Shown: positions 24,291 through 32,649 of the stretch, in pieces | How positions within the stretch are numbered: position 1 is the first letter of the stretch | Layout: every line of letters begins with the position of its first letter | Assembly: GCA_965223485.1 (NCBI GenBank) | Contig: OZ244993.1 | Location: 1,550,001 to 1,614,000, forward strand | DNA: 64,000 nt | Direction of reading: 5' to 3' | Origin: VXPQ01 sp965223485 | Lineage (GTDB): Bacteria; Bacteroidota; Rhodothermia; Rhodothermales; VXPQ01 | Notes under the pieces: model-generated | What the model was told of the DNA's origin: nothing | Seen by the model: the letters and a program-made list of their open reading frames with translations, nothing else | Databases searched by the model: none | Made by a program: the position numbers and the translations under genes

Positions 24291-25199
24291 ATGCCGCTGG
24301 CGCCCCGTTCGCTTTTTGCCTGTATCCTTCTGGCATTCCTGCTGGCCGCTTGCTCGATGCAAGAAGAGCTTCCGCCCGAGCCAGAAATACAGCAAACGGT
24401 GTTTACCATAGGCGGCGACCGCCCCGCCACCCTGAAACTCCCGATGGGGTACGATACCATGGGTTCCCTTCCCGTCGTGCTCAGCCTGCACGGTTTTCAG
24501 GGTACTCCCGCGGGCCATGATGAGTACTGGGGCCTTTCCGAGCGGGTCGATGCCGATAACTTTGCCCTGATCCTGCCCGCCGGGACGCGCAATCCCTCCG
24601 GCCTGCGTTTCTGGAACGCCACAGACTTCTGCTGCAACTTCTTCGAGTCCGAAGTGGATGATGTGGCCTATCTCGCCAGTCTCATCGAAGAAGCGGGCGA
24701 GTATATTTCGGTGGGCCGCATCTTTTCGGTCGGGCACTCCAACGGCGGCTTCATGTCCTACCGCCTTGCCTGCGAAGGTTTTCCGGGTCTGACCGCAATC
24801 GCTCCGCTTGCAGGCGCCTCTTTTCTGGACCCGGCCCGTTGCGAATCGGCGCCGCCGGTTTCCGTGTTGCACATCCACGGCACCGAGGACAAGGTCATTT
24901 TCTATCGAGGAAGCACCGACGGCGCCGGGCACGTCGGCGCCGAGGACGTGGTGGAGCGCTGGGCCGAACGCGCGGGATGCGACCTTTTCAGGGCCGAAGA
25001 ACTTCCCGCCATCGACATCGACAATGCGAACGCCGGCGAGGAAACCGACCGCATTCGCTACCGTGAGGGCTGCCAGGACGGCATTACGGTCGAGCTCTGG
25101 AGGATCAACGAGGGCTCGCACAGTCCCTGGTTGACATCAAGCTATGCGGAGCGCCTGATCGACTGGTTACTGAACGAATCCCGGACGGAGGCGTCGTAA
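24291..25199 (+). CDS. Lipoprotein esterase, LpqC / feruloyl-esterase-like alpha/beta hydrolase
   Basis: 302 residues from the ATG at 24291. A lipobox (LLAACS) sits at the end of a hydrophobic signal, so it is a membrane-anchored lipoprotein. The fold has VVLSLHGFQGTP (oxyanion region), the nucleophile elbow VGHSNGGFMSYRLAC, then HIHGTEDKVIFYRG (Asp) and EGSHSPW (His). This matches the polyhydroxybutyrate-depolymerase/feruloyl-esterase (LpqC) family. The likely reaction is hydrolysis of aryl or acyl esters on plant or algal polysaccharides, fitting the xylanase genes nearby. The longer frame open to 23412 overlaps the preceding gene and is not used. Confidence 0.85.
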   Translation: MPLAPRSLFACILLAFLLAACSMQEELPPEPEIQQTVFTIGGDRPATLKLPMGYDTMGSLPVVLSLHGFQGTPAGHDEYWGLSERVDADNFALILPAGTRNPSGLRFWNATDFCCNFFESEVDDVAYLASLIEEAGEYISVGRIFSVGHSNGGFMSYRLACEGFPGLTAIAPLAGASFLDPARCESAPPVSVLHIHGTEDKVIFYRGSTDGAGHVGAEDVVERWAERAGCDLFRAEELPAIDIDNANAGEETDRIRYREGCQDGITVELWRINEGSHSPWLTSSYAERLIDWLLNESRTEAS

Positions 25200-25268
25200 G
25201 GGAAAGGGTTCCTGGGATTTTTCAAGCGAAAGCCCCTATTTTCCAACGAAACGGTATAAAAGCACGAC

Positions 25269-25496
25269 ATGCGACCATCGGATATTTTGTCAGAAACTGC
25301 AAGAATCCGGGAAATGCTGGAGATTCTCAAGCGGGTGAAAACGCAAACCGGTTCTCTTTGGTCGGCGTATGTCTGGTTTCGCTCTGAACCGATGCAGGGA
25401 TTTGGGGGCATGACTCCAAGCCAACTTGTTCGGGAAGGCAAAGCGAGCCATGTCCATGCGTATCTTGACCGTATCATGGCGGGTGGTTATGCGTAA
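25269..25496 (+). CDS. DUF2384 (MbcA/ParS/Xre antitoxin-like) small protein
   Basis: 75 residues. The C-terminal half FRSEPMQGFGGMTPSQLVRE plus HVHAYLDRIMAGGYA is the DUF2384/MbcA signature (P-F-G-TP-ELV-G-...V-YLDRI--GG). In full toxin-antitoxin pairs this domain binds a RES-domain toxin. None is present here, and the N-terminal HTH seen in Xre antitoxins is absent. The stop codon overlaps the next gene's ATG (ATGCGTAA), which implies translational coupling to the SH3-like protein. Confidence 0.7.
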   Translation: MRPSDILSETARIREMLEILKRVKTQTGSLWSAYVWFRSEPMQGFGGMTPSQLVREGKASHVHAYLDRIMAGGYA

Positions 25497-27027
25497 GGTA
25501 ACCCCCCATCGGCTATTACAGGCAGCTCTCGTTCTTGCAGCGGCGGCCGCACTCGTCGCGCCTACGACCGCACAGGACAGGGCAGTACTGATCTCTCCGA
25601 ATGTCGTTTGCCGCGCGGCGCCCTCGTTTACGGCCGATGCACTGGGGGTCTTCCGGCACATGGGCGACGAAGGGGGGACGTTCGTCGAGGTCGCGCGCAG
25701 GGATACGAGCGCCGCCGGGGAGGTGTGGGTGTACTTGTATGAGGCTTATTCCAAATGGGCAGGCGTCGCCAACGGGTGTTGGATCCCGGAATCGGTCATT
25801 TCTCCAACGGACGGATACTCCTTGTCGGAGGCGCACCTCCTGCAAATGGCCGACGGCCTGCTTTCCATGCCCGAGGAGGTACCGGTGAGCGATCTGGTAG
25901 CCGTCTACAATCTGTTTGGGCATCCCTGGCATCGAACGGTTGTCGAAGGGTCGCCGGAGCTTGAGTTGCGTCGGCTCCAATTGCTCGAGCGCGCTCTGTT
26001 GGAGGCGAATGACCAGGATTTTGCCGCGGACGATCTGCTGGTTATAGCCTGGATGGGGTCGCTCGGCGACCAGGTCCATGGCTCCAGGGGGGTCCTTGAG
26101 CAGACGGATCTGGCGATCGTCGCGCCCGCTGTGGCCTGCCGCCCCGCTCCGGCCGAGCCCCCGACAGCGAACGGCCCCACGCTTCAGCTAGACTACCATT
26201 TCAATACCGGACATCCGGATACCGTCGTCGCCGGCGAAGCATGGACTTTCGTGTTCGACGGGTGCTGGGTGAGCAAGTCGCTGACCGCCCCCGGCGACAC
26301 GGACGAGCACGTCCTGGCGATTGCGGATCGGTTCGAGTCGACGGGCGATAAGTGGTCGAGGACGAACCTGTTGCGGGCGTATAACGTCCTGTCGAGCCGC
26401 AACCACGGTCACAGAGACATGGTCGAAGCCTCGGCGATTCTAAGTTTGCGGCGCCTGGAAGTGCTCGGCCGGTGGCTAATGACGTTTTACCGGTTCAACG
26501 CGGATCCACTCACCCGTTCCATAGTCCAGTCCCTTGACACAGAGGTCCAGTCTTTTGAGCCCGGCGGAAGTTGGATTCTGCGCGATGAGGCCTTCCTGGA
26601 CCTCTACGAACAACACAAAGATAGTCCCGTTGCCCACGAGATTCTTTGGAAGTTGGCGAATTGGGTGGCTCCCCACGACTGCGAGGGGCAGTTCTCCTGC
26701 ACCTTCCATGTGCGTGTCATGGAGAGATGGGCCAGGTACTGGATCGAGTATCCGCACGGTCCCCGCGTAGCAGAAGCGGTATCCACAGCCCAAGATATAA
26801 TGGAGTACTTTCTGGAAGGATGCAGGGCTTCACGGAATGCCGCGCCTGAATCCTGGCAGGCGAGGTGGGGCGAGCACGTAGCATGGGAGTACGGCGGTGC
26901 GGAGGTAGCAGCTGACTTGCGAGCGTCATTGACGGAGGTTGAGGAGGCGATCAAGGCGCCGTTGCTGAACTCTTTGGACGAGCTTGAGGCGTGTGTGGCG
27001 GAGGTGGGAGAGCAGGAGCGCCGCTGA
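25489..27027 (+). CDS. Secreted SH3-like domain protein, function unknown
   Basis: 512 residues from the ATG at 25489, which gives a clean signal peptide (LLQAALVLAAAAALVAPTTAQ). Two bacterial SH3-like segments can be seen, each starting with a Cys-bearing strand: VLISPNVVCRAAPSFTADAL (about residue 33) and LAIVAPAVACRPAPAEPPTA (about 205), each ending in a CWIPES or CWVSKS strand. Each is followed by a helical stretch (LLQMADGLLSM... and HVLAIADRFEST...), suggesting an internal duplication, then a C-terminal helical domain with four Cys. It is probably periplasmic. I do not recognise a specific family. It overlaps the DUF2384 gene by 8 bp. Confidence 0.7.
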   Translation: MRKVTPHRLLQAALVLAAAAALVAPTTAQDRAVLISPNVVCRAAPSFTADALGVFRHMGDEGGTFVEVARRDTSAAGEVWVYLYEAYSKWAGVANGCWIPESVISPTDGYSLSEAHLLQMADGLLSMPEEVPVSDLVAVYNLFGHPWHRTVVEGSPELELRRLQLLERALLEANDQDFAADDLLVIAWMGSLGDQVHGSRGVLEQTDLAIVAPAVACRPAPAEPPTANGPTLQLDYHFNTGHPDTVVAGEAWTFVFDGCWVSKSLTAPGDTDEHVLAIADRFESTGDKWSRTNLLRAYNVLSSRNHGHRDMVEASAILSLRRLEVLGRWLMTFYRFNADPLTRSIVQSLDTEVQSFEPGGSWILRDEAFLDLYEQHKDSPVAHEILWKLANWVAPHDCEGQFSCTFHVRVMERWARYWIEYPHGPRVAEAVSTAQDIMEYFLEGCRASRNAAPESWQARWGEHVAWEYGGAEVAADLRASLTEVEEAIKAPLLNSLDELEACVAEVGEQERR

Positions 27028-27102
27028 TCGAAGCGGTTTTGATCAGAGTATCCTTAACATGGAGCACCGCTTGTCCCGGTTTAACGGTACTGCCCACACT
27101 TT

Positions 27103-28512
27103 ATGCGCTCCTTCCAACCTCACCTCTTTGTCATCCTCGGCGCCAGCGGCGACCTGACGTCACGCAAGCTGGCGCCCGCCCTGTTTCATCTCATGGAGCG
27201 GCATGACGAACTGCGCTATTGCCACATTCTTGGCGTGGCCCGGTCCGACATGTCCGACACAGCCTTCCGGGACGATGTCCGGGAGGCGCTGCACGAGCAG
27301 CATCCTGAGGGCTCCGATCTTTCCTCCTGGTGCCAAGATCACGTGTTTTATCAGTCGTTGGGGGGCGGAGGCAACGGCTACGATGGACTTGCCCGCCGGA
27401 TTGCCTCCATCGAGAAGGAATGCGGTCTGCCCGGAAACCGGGTCTTCTACCTTGCCCTGCCCCCAAAGACGTTCCCCGGAACCATCGAAGCCCTTGGACA
27501 GGCCAATCTCCACGAGACAGCAGGCTGGGCGCGGCTCGTCATCGAAAAGCCGTTCGGGCACGATCTGACGTCGGCCCATGCGTTGAACGACCTCGTACAC
27601 CGGTATTTCTCCGAATCCCAGATATTTCGCATCGACCACTATCTTGGCAAGGAAACCGTACAGAACCTGCTTGTCTTCCGGTTCGGCAACGCGCTTTTCG
27701 AGAGCGTATGGCGCCGGGGGCAGATCGAACGGGTCGATATCCAGGTGCACGAAGCCCTGGGCGTGGAAACGCGTGCAGGCTATTACGACCAGTCAGGGGC
27801 GTTGCGGGACATGGTGCAGAACCATATTACGCAGTTGCTCTCGCTGGTTGCGATGGAGGCGCCCGCCCGGTTCGACGCCGACTCCATCCGGCAGGAAAAA
27901 ATCAAGGTGCTGGAATCCATCGTTCCGCTGCGCTCTGAGGATGTGCTGCTGGGCCAGTACGTCGCCGGCGAAGTGAATGGCGAGCCCGTAAGGGCATACC
28001 GCGAGGAAAAGGGGGTGCCGGACGGGTCCACCACCGAAACGTTCGTCCGCCTGCGCATGGAGATCGCCAACTGGCGTTGGCGAGGCGTTCCGTTCATCCT
28101 CGAGACCGGCAAGCGCATGCCCGAAAAGCGCACCCGCATTGCGATCCGGTTTCAGCCGGCTCCGGTCTCGCTTTTCCGGCCCTACGAGGATACCTGCAAC
28201 GTTCGCCCCAACATCCTCGAAATCACGTTGCAACCGGACGAGGGATTCAACCTGCACTTTGACGTAAAACAGCCTCGCATGCCGCTCAGGCTAATCCCCA
28301 GAAGGCTCCGCTTCCGGTACGACGAGGTGTTCGGCGATCTCCCGCAAGCCTACGAAACGCTGCTCGGCGATGTGATTCAGGGAGATCAGACCTTGTTCGT
28401 GCATGCCGACGAAGTGATCAATTCGTGGCGGCTCTACACACCGATTCTCGAAGCCGGCCTGCCTGTGCATCCGTACGCCCCCGGATCGACGGGCCCGAAT
28501 TCCGCTTCGTGA
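27103..28512 (+). CDS. zwf: Glucose-6-phosphate 1-dehydrogenase
   Basis: 469 residues; oxidises glucose-6-phosphate to 6-phosphogluconolactone with NADP reduction, the first step of the oxidative pentose phosphate or Entner-Doudoroff route. It has the coenzyme loop LGASGDLTSRKLAPAL (about 12-27), the substrate signature FRIDHYLGKE (about 176) and GALRDMVQNHITQLL. The length is normal. The next gene, 13 bp downstream on the same strand, is the remnant of pgl, the usual partner enzyme, so the operon once encoded two consecutive steps. Confidence 0.95.
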   Translation: MRSFQPHLFVILGASGDLTSRKLAPALFHLMERHDELRYCHILGVARSDMSDTAFRDDVREALHEQHPEGSDLSSWCQDHVFYQSLGGGGNGYDGLARRIASIEKECGLPGNRVFYLALPPKTFPGTIEALGQANLHETAGWARLVIEKPFGHDLTSAHALNDLVHRYFSESQIFRIDHYLGKETVQNLLVFRFGNALFESVWRRGQIERVDIQVHEALGVETRAGYYDQSGALRDMVQNHITQLLSLVAMEAPARFDADSIRQEKIKVLESIVPLRSEDVLLGQYVAGEVNGEPVRAYREEKGVPDGSTTETFVRLRMEIANWRWRGVPFILETGKRMPEKRTRIAIRFQPAPVSLFRPYEDTCNVRPNILEITLQPDEGFNLHFDVKQPRMPLRLIPRRLRFRYDEVFGDLPQAYETLLGDVIQGDQTLFVHADEVINSWRLYTPILEAGLPVHPYAPGSTGPNSAS

Positions 28513-28525
28513 GACGCGGCCTTCC

Positions 28526-28729
28526 ATGAAACGACGGCTGGAAACGTACGAGCACCTCGATGCGCTGAGCCATGCGGCCTTGCGCATGATTCGCGCGAAG
28601 GCGCGCGCGGGCACGCCGTGCAGTATTTGCCTTTCCGGCGGATCGATGCCGGAGCGCCTTTTTTCGTTGCTCGGCGGTGCGGAAGGGCGCTCGTTGCCAT
28701 TGCCCGCCATGCCGTGGCGAACTATCTGG
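28526..28729 (+). pseudogene. pgl: 6-phosphogluconolactonase, truncated after ~65 residues
   Basis: An intact N-terminus (MKRRLETYEHLDALSHAALR) and the family motif ICLSGGSMPERLFSLLGG are followed by LPAMPWRTIW, the point where the family continues with a (F)xGDER-P motif. Instead the frame runs on the antisense of the neighbouring nadE gene from about 28728. The GDER motif, substrate-binding Arg and His and about 160 residues are missing. This is a clean 3' truncation caused by the junction with the convergent nadE, whose stop lies at 28730. The lactone can hydrolyse spontaneously or another lactonase may exist elsewhere. Confidence 0.75.
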
Positions 28730-30790
28730 TCACCGGTCGGGCACATCCCGATGGAGCGCCTCGATCCATACATCAGCTTCCGAATCGCTCGGCGCCCGCC
28801 AGTCGCCGCGCGGCGAAAGCGAACCGCCGGATCCCACCTTCGGCCCATTGGGCATGGCCGAGCGCTTGAACTGGCTGGTTTTGAAGAACCGGTAGAGGAA
28901 TACGCCCAGCCAGTGCTTGATCTCGGCAAGGGCGTACGTGCGTGCCGGCAATCCGTCCGCTTCCACACCCTCACGATTTTCAGGAGCGCTACCCCAGGCA
29001 TGATGGCTCAGGAACGCGACCTTTGCAGGCCGGAAACCGTACCGCGTGACGTAATACAAATTGAAATCCTGCAAATCGAATGGCCCGACAACCTCCTCGG
29101 TTCGCTGGTGCGGCTCGTCGGCGTTCCCGCTCTCTTGCGGAACCAGTTCCGGCGAGATTTCCGTATCCAGAACGGATTGCAGCACGCCGGCGGTACGGTC
29201 GTCGAAGGCGCCGGCTTCCATCGTCCACCGGATGAGATGCTGGACCAGGGTTTTGGGAACGGACGTATTTACGTTGTAATGCGACATATGGTCGCCGACG
29301 CCGTACGTGGTCCATCCCAGCGCCAGTTCGCTCAAGTCGCCGGTGCCCAGCACAAGGCCGCCGTGCAGGTTGGCCAGCCGGAAAAGATGCGAGGTACGCG
29401 TTCCGGCCTGCACATTCTCGAACGTCACGTCGTACACCGGTTCGTCGTTCGCAAATGGATGGCCGATGTCACGAAATGTCTGCATGGCGGCGGGCCGGAT
29501 GTCGATCTCTCCGGCAGTAACCCCCAGTGCCTGCATGAGCGCCCGTGCATTCGCCAGCGTCCGGTCGCTCGTGGCGAATCCGGGCATCGTATAGGCCAGA
29601 ATGTGTTTCCTGGGGCGTCCCAGTTTGTCCATGGTCCGGGCCGCCACAAGCAGCGCCTGCGTCGAATCGAGTCCCCCCGACACCCCGATTACGATGCGGT
29701 CGATACCGGTGCTCTGCAACCGCTGCATCAGGCCATGTACCTGAATGTTACAGGCTTCCTGGCATCGGGCGTCCAGCGTGGCCGGATCGCTCGGTACGTA
29801 CGGAAACCGTTCTACCGGGCGCCGCAGCGGAATGTCTCCTTGCGGAATCTCGAAATCGAAGGCTATGCGCCGTAATGTCTGCAACCGGTCCCGGTGATCG
29901 CCTGCCGCGTCGTGAAAACTGGTCAGACGCATCCGGTTTTGCGCCAGCAACTCGAGGTCCACATCCGCGAGCATCATCTGCCCTTCCGGCGAAAACCGCT
30001 CCGTTTCCGCGAGCAGCCGCCCGTTTTCCCAGATCATGCCGTGTCCGTCCCAGGCCAGATCCGTCGTGGATTCGCCCGGCCCTGCTCCCGCATAGAGGTA
30101 CGCGGCAACGCACTTGCCCGATTGCAACGCGCACAGCCCGCGCCGGTATTCCGCCTTGCCGATGGTGCTGTTGCTTGCCGACAAGTTAGCCAGCACGCAG
30201 GCCCCGCCCAGCGCCGCATACGTACTCGGCGGAATAGGCACCCACAGGTCCTCGCACAACTCCACGTGGAGCGCAAAGTGTTCCAGGGAGGGCGTCTCGA
30301 AAATCAGATCGCTTCCGAAGGGTACGGCAGCGTTTAGAAAACGCATCTCGCCCCGCAGCGCAGACGCGGCACGTGTAAACTGCCGCTTTTCGTAGAATTC
30401 GGCGTAGTTCGGCAGGTAACTTTTCGGGACGATTCCCAGGATATTTCCCCGGTAGATCACTACCGCACAGTTGAATAGCGCGGCGTCGAAGCGAAGGGGC
30501 GCGCCGACGACAAGCACCGGCGTCAGGTCGCGCGAAGCGTCCGCCACGCGGGATACGGCTTCCATCGCGCTGTCGAGGAGCGCATCCTGGTGGAACAGGT
30601 CATCGTTGGCGTACGCCGACAATCCCAGTTCAGGGAACACGGTCACCGCTGCGGACATCGCGGAAGCCTGTTCCGCAAGCCGGATCGTTTGCTCGGCATT
30701 ATAGCCCGGATCGGCCACGCGCAAACGCGGCACGCAAACAGCGGTCCGGATGAAGCCGTGCGAATAAATCGAGTGAAAAGGACGTTCCAT
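28730..30790 (-). CDS. nadE: Glutamine-dependent NAD(+) synthase
   Basis: 686 residues, a normal length for the two-domain enzyme that amidates nicotinate adenine dinucleotide to NAD using glutamine. The N-terminal nitrilase-like glutaminase has its triad Glu in TVFPELGLSAY (about 52), Lys in VPKSYLPNYAEFYEKR (about 123) and Cys in HVELCEDLWVP (about 182). The C-terminal synthetase has the ATP-pyrophosphatase loop VIGVSGGLDSTQALL (about 368), GTGDLSELALGWTTYGVGDH, and the typical ending FKTSQFKRSAMPNGPKVGSG plus SLSPRGDWRAPSDSEA. The C-terminus is complete, so the junction at 28728 damaged only pgl. Confidence 0.95.
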   Translation of the reverse strand: MERPFHSIYSHGFIRTAVCVPRLRVADPGYNAEQTIRLAEQASAMSAAVTVFPELGLSAYANDDLFHQDALLDSAMEAVSRVADASRDLTPVLVVGAPLRFDAALFNCAVVIYRGNILGIVPKSYLPNYAEFYEKRQFTRAASALRGEMRFLNAAVPFGSDLIFETPSLEHFALHVELCEDLWVPIPPSTYAALGGACVLANLSASNSTIGKAEYRRGLCALQSGKCVAAYLYAGAGPGESTTDLAWDGHGMIWENGRLLAETERFSPEGQMMLADVDLELLAQNRMRLTSFHDAAGDHRDRLQTLRRIAFDFEIPQGDIPLRRPVERFPYVPSDPATLDARCQEACNIQVHGLMQRLQSTGIDRIVIGVSGGLDSTQALLVAARTMDKLGRPRKHILAYTMPGFATSDRTLANARALMQALGVTAGEIDIRPAAMQTFRDIGHPFANDEPVYDVTFENVQAGTRTSHLFRLANLHGGLVLGTGDLSELALGWTTYGVGDHMSHYNVNTSVPKTLVQHLIRWTMEAGAFDDRTAGVLQSVLDTEISPELVPQESGNADEPHQRTEEVVGPFDLQDFNLYYVTRYGFRPAKVAFLSHHAWGSAPENREGVEADGLPARTYALAEIKHWLGVFLYRFFKTSQFKRSAMPNGPKVGSGGSLSPRGDWRAPSDSEADVWIEALHRDVPDR

Positions 30791-30895
30791 GGGTCTGCAC
30801 TATCGAGGCATACTCGACTATAAAGATACGCGATACGCGCCTCCCGTGGAGCGCCTGGCGTGCAAGCCCCGCCCGGGAGCGTCTCGCAGCGTACG

Positions 30896-31936
30896 TTACG
30901 CGGCCCTGCGTACCGTAGCGTCCCACAAGCCGGCCATGTACGTGGCCCCCAGCGCGCGATCGTACAAACCGTATCCCGCCAGTCCTTTCTCTCCCCAGAT
31001 CATGCGCCCGTGATCCGGTCGGGCCGGGCCGTCGAATCCAATCCCCAGTAGAGCCTCCATCACGGCCGGCATATCGACATCGCCATCGGGGTGTACGCTT
31101 TCCTGAAAAGACCGGTCTCCGAGATGGGTCACGTTGCGTGCATGCACAAAATGGATGCGCCCCGCCAGCGAGCGAATCGTCTCCGGAAGCCGGGCGGCTT
31201 CGGCAGGATTCGCGCCCAGCGAACCCGTACACAGGGTCACGCCGTTTGCTTCGCTGTCCACCAGTTGCGTAACTCGTTTCAGTGCGGCGCCGCTCGTAAT
31301 AATACGCGGGAACCCCGCCACGGACCAGGGCGGATCGTCGGGATGAATAGCAAGGCGTACCCCGGCACGCTCAGCCACGGGAACGATGCGCTCCAGGAAA
31401 TACGCCAGATTGTCCCACAGGTCTTCCTCCGAGAGTTCGGCGTATCCGGCGCGCAACGCGGTGACTTCCTCGCCCGTGTAGGCGGCATGCCACCCCGGGA
31501 GGTCCTGCGTCCCCGCAGAAAAGTCGATTGCTTCCATGTCCTTCCGATCGAACCGGAGCGCCGTCGATCCATCCGGTTGCGGCATCGCCAGATCCGTGCG
31601 CAGCCAGTCGAAAACCGGCATGAAATTGTAGCAGATGACCGGTACGCCTTCGGCGGCCACCGCTTCCACGCTCTGTTCGTACCGGGCGATCAATGCGTCT
31701 CGGTCCGGCCGCCCCAGTTTGATATGTTCGTGTATGGCGATCGACTCTACCACCGAAAAACGCAGGCCCGCCGCTTCGATCGTTTCGCGCAGCGCACGCA
31801 CTTTTTCCCGGGGCCATGCCTCGCCCGGCGTGCAATCCTGAAGCGCACTCACAATGCCCGTCATGCGGGGAATTTGCCGGATGTACGCCGGCGATACCGG
31901 ATCGCCGGGGCCGTACCATCTGAACGTCAGTTTCAT
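30896..31936 (-). CDS. uxuA: Mannonate dehydratase
   Basis: 346 residues; dehydrates D-mannonate to 2-keto-3-deoxygluconate in hexuronate catabolism. The N-terminal LTFRWYGPGDPVSPAYIRQI, the GIVSALQDCTPGEAWP loop, VVESIAIHEHIKLG, VICYNFMPVFDWLRTDL and the metal-site segments LAIHPDDPPWSVAGFPRI, LCTGSLGANP, HFVHARNV and HPDGDVDM are all in place. It stands alone between nadE and the DUF493 gene. With the xylanase block it suggests use of glucuronoxylan- or pectin-derived sugar acids. Confidence 0.94.
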   Translation of the reverse strand: MKLTFRWYGPGDPVSPAYIRQIPRMTGIVSALQDCTPGEAWPREKVRALRETIEAAGLRFSVVESIAIHEHIKLGRPDRDALIARYEQSVEAVAAEGVPVICYNFMPVFDWLRTDLAMPQPDGSTALRFDRKDMEAIDFSAGTQDLPGWHAAYTGEEVTALRAGYAELSEEDLWDNLAYFLERIVPVAERAGVRLAIHPDDPPWSVAGFPRIITSGAALKRVTQLVDSEANGVTLCTGSLGANPAEAARLPETIRSLAGRIHFVHARNVTHLGDRSFQESVHPDGDVDMPAVMEALLGIGFDGPARPDHGRMIWGEKGLAGYGLYDRALGATYMAGLWDATVRRAA

Positions 31937-31982
31937 AGCGTTTCGCTGAAGAATTACAGAGTGCTGCCGATCCTGCGCCGGA

Positions 31983-32264
31983 TCAAAGCATCATTACCTG
32001 CTCCACCTTCGCAGCGGCCTGATACACAGCGACGATTTCATCGCTGGAATGCATTTCCATCTTCACCGTAAGGCTGAGATACCGGCCTTTGGATGACGCG
32101 CGCACCGTAATCGGGTGCCGTCCAAAGATATTCTTGAGCGCGTTCAGACTACGGGCAGGCACAATGAACTTGAACAGATACTCGTCGGGAAAATCAATCT
32201 GATCGTCCAGAAGTTCCTGAAAATGACGCCACCAGGCATCCTCTTCCGCCGGTACGCTTTTCAT
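31983..32264 (-). CDS. DUF493 (YbeD-like) family protein
   Basis: 93 residues from the ATG at 32264 (MKSVPAEEDAWWRHFQELLD). YLFKFIVPARSLNALKNIFG followed by ITVRASSKGRYLSLTVKMEM and VYQAAAKVEQVMML is the small ferredoxin-like (ACT-like) fold of DUF493, related to E. coli YbeD, proposed to be regulatory. The frame is open upstream to 32486, but that part has no family similarity and low coding quality, so the shorter start is preferred. Confidence 0.75.
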   Translation of the reverse strand: MKSVPAEEDAWWRHFQELLDDQIDFPDEYLFKFIVPARSLNALKNIFGRHPITVRASSKGRYLSLTVKMEMHSSDEIVAVYQAAAKVEQVMML

Positions 32265-32649
32265 GGTTTGTTCGCTCCCGGGCTGCTTGAAATCGATCGG
32301 GAAGTTTGTCGTTCCGATACAGGCGCGGTCGGGCAGGCACCATATTGAGACTTCCGCAACTTGCCGGGAATGCCCATCACCGGTTTGTGATCTTTGCCAT
32401 CTGGTACGAGGCGCCGTATCTGGCCGTTCCTCGCGCCCGCCCGTAGACGTCCCGAACCAAACGATTACCGACCGGATATTCACCATAGGTCTGCCAAACT
32501 GTCATGCGGCGGGCTTCCGGTACGCTTTTCGTAGGTACTGACCGCACAACGATGCGCGAGTTGCCCGCGCAAAGGGTATCCTTTCCGGATACAGGGCACG
32601 GTTCGCATCGAAACATGTATGCATTTGTCGGTGGAAAACAAGTATCCGA
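32265..32649. other. 385-bp intergenic region between DUF493 and clpB
   Basis: I find no gene here on either strand. In particular it does not encode the missing Clp N-terminal repeats of the following ClpB. Near 32609-32625, ATGTATGCATTTG is one base off the Bacteroidota -7 element TAnnTTTG and could be part of a clpB promoter, but this is weak. Confidence 0.4.
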
